Assembly (NCBI RefSeq): GCF_029945805.1
Contig: NZ_JAQSDH010000001.1
Location: forward strand, 31,748-95,747
Source of the DNA: Flavobacterium sp.
GTDB taxonomy: Bacteria > Bacteroidota > Bacteroidia > Flavobacteriales > Flavobacteriaceae
Reading direction: 5' to 3'
DNA length: 64,000 nt
Below are positions 63,939-64,000 of this stretch, one piece after another (within the stretch, counting starts at the first letter, position 1; every line of letters begins with the position of its first letter). Below the pieces are notes generated by a model. The model had not been told where the DNA came from and ran no database searches. It saw only the letters and a program-made list of their open reading frames with translations. Position numbers and translations under genes: made by a program.

Positions 63939-64000
63939 ATTTTTGTCATTATTGTCCGATAAAAAATAAAACCGTTTGATTTTATTTCATATCTATTTGT

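Overview
The window looks like chromosomal DNA of a Flavobacterium-type member of the Bacteroidota. Several features support this: AT-rich sequence with dense short intergenic spacers, proteins ending in type IX secretion (T9SS) sorting domains, promoters of the TTG-N19-TAnnTTTG type (upstream of purL, rplS and the His tRNA gene), a bacillithiol gene (bshB1) beside menaquinone genes, monomeric isocitrate dehydrogenase, long-form NusB, DUF3667, DUF4249 and DUF3276 genes, and a cyclophilin-FKBP fusion. There is no IS element, CRISPR array or rRNA; one tRNA gene (His, GUG) is present.

Layout. 1-1830: end of rmuC overlapping a hotdog thioesterase. 1949-8546: a tandemly duplicated gene pair, each a di-haem cytochrome lipoprotein followed by an FG-GAP/ASPIC T9SS protein. 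8607-9329: a gene-poor stretch with eroded coding traces. 9330-14103: YceI, a Kir-type potassium channel, small enzymes, DUF3667, an M28 peptidase and tRNA-His. 14165-20431: bshB1, menF and a thioesterase (thiol and menaquinone synthesis), then two large exported proteins. 20590-33535: purL, DUF3667, pepT, an esterase, yajC-nusB, leucine dehydrogenase, an ABC exporter, DUF3276 and a CsaA-like protein. 33629-44183: glgA-glgC, a small cytochrome, the PPIase fusion, a frameshifted methyltransferase, an SDR, a sterol-desaturase-like enzyme, trmD, rplS and icd. 44215-50529: a TonB receptor with its DUF4249 partner, then thiamine pyrophosphokinase, rlmF and nudK. 50648-53433: a thioredoxin/ApbE/DUF4266/DUF3570 operon in which two of the four genes are broken. 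53517-59419: uvrB and assorted genes.

The least ordinary part is 59561-63938, an array of small exported or membrane proteins, all on the minus strand. A module of C (two-helix membrane protein), B (133-residue exported protein), a spacer of about 380 bp, and A (exported protein with a Cys-rich tail) occurs twice. The spacer and the end of B differ at only three places in about 475 bases, while the A proteins are strongly diverged. The spacer also carries, on the other strand, a complete signal peptide followed directly by a stop codon, and a promoter-like and terminator-like pair that could make a short RNA. One B copy has a stop at codon 2 of what would otherwise be a frame of exactly the same length as the other copy. 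I do not recognise this array as a described system; its function is unknown and any role in antagonism or surface variation is inference.

Four genes are interrupted: two by single-base losses in homopolymers (methyltransferase, thioredoxin) and two by nonsense codons (DUF3570, B copy 1). They are either real pseudogenes or consensus errors, and raw reads would decide.
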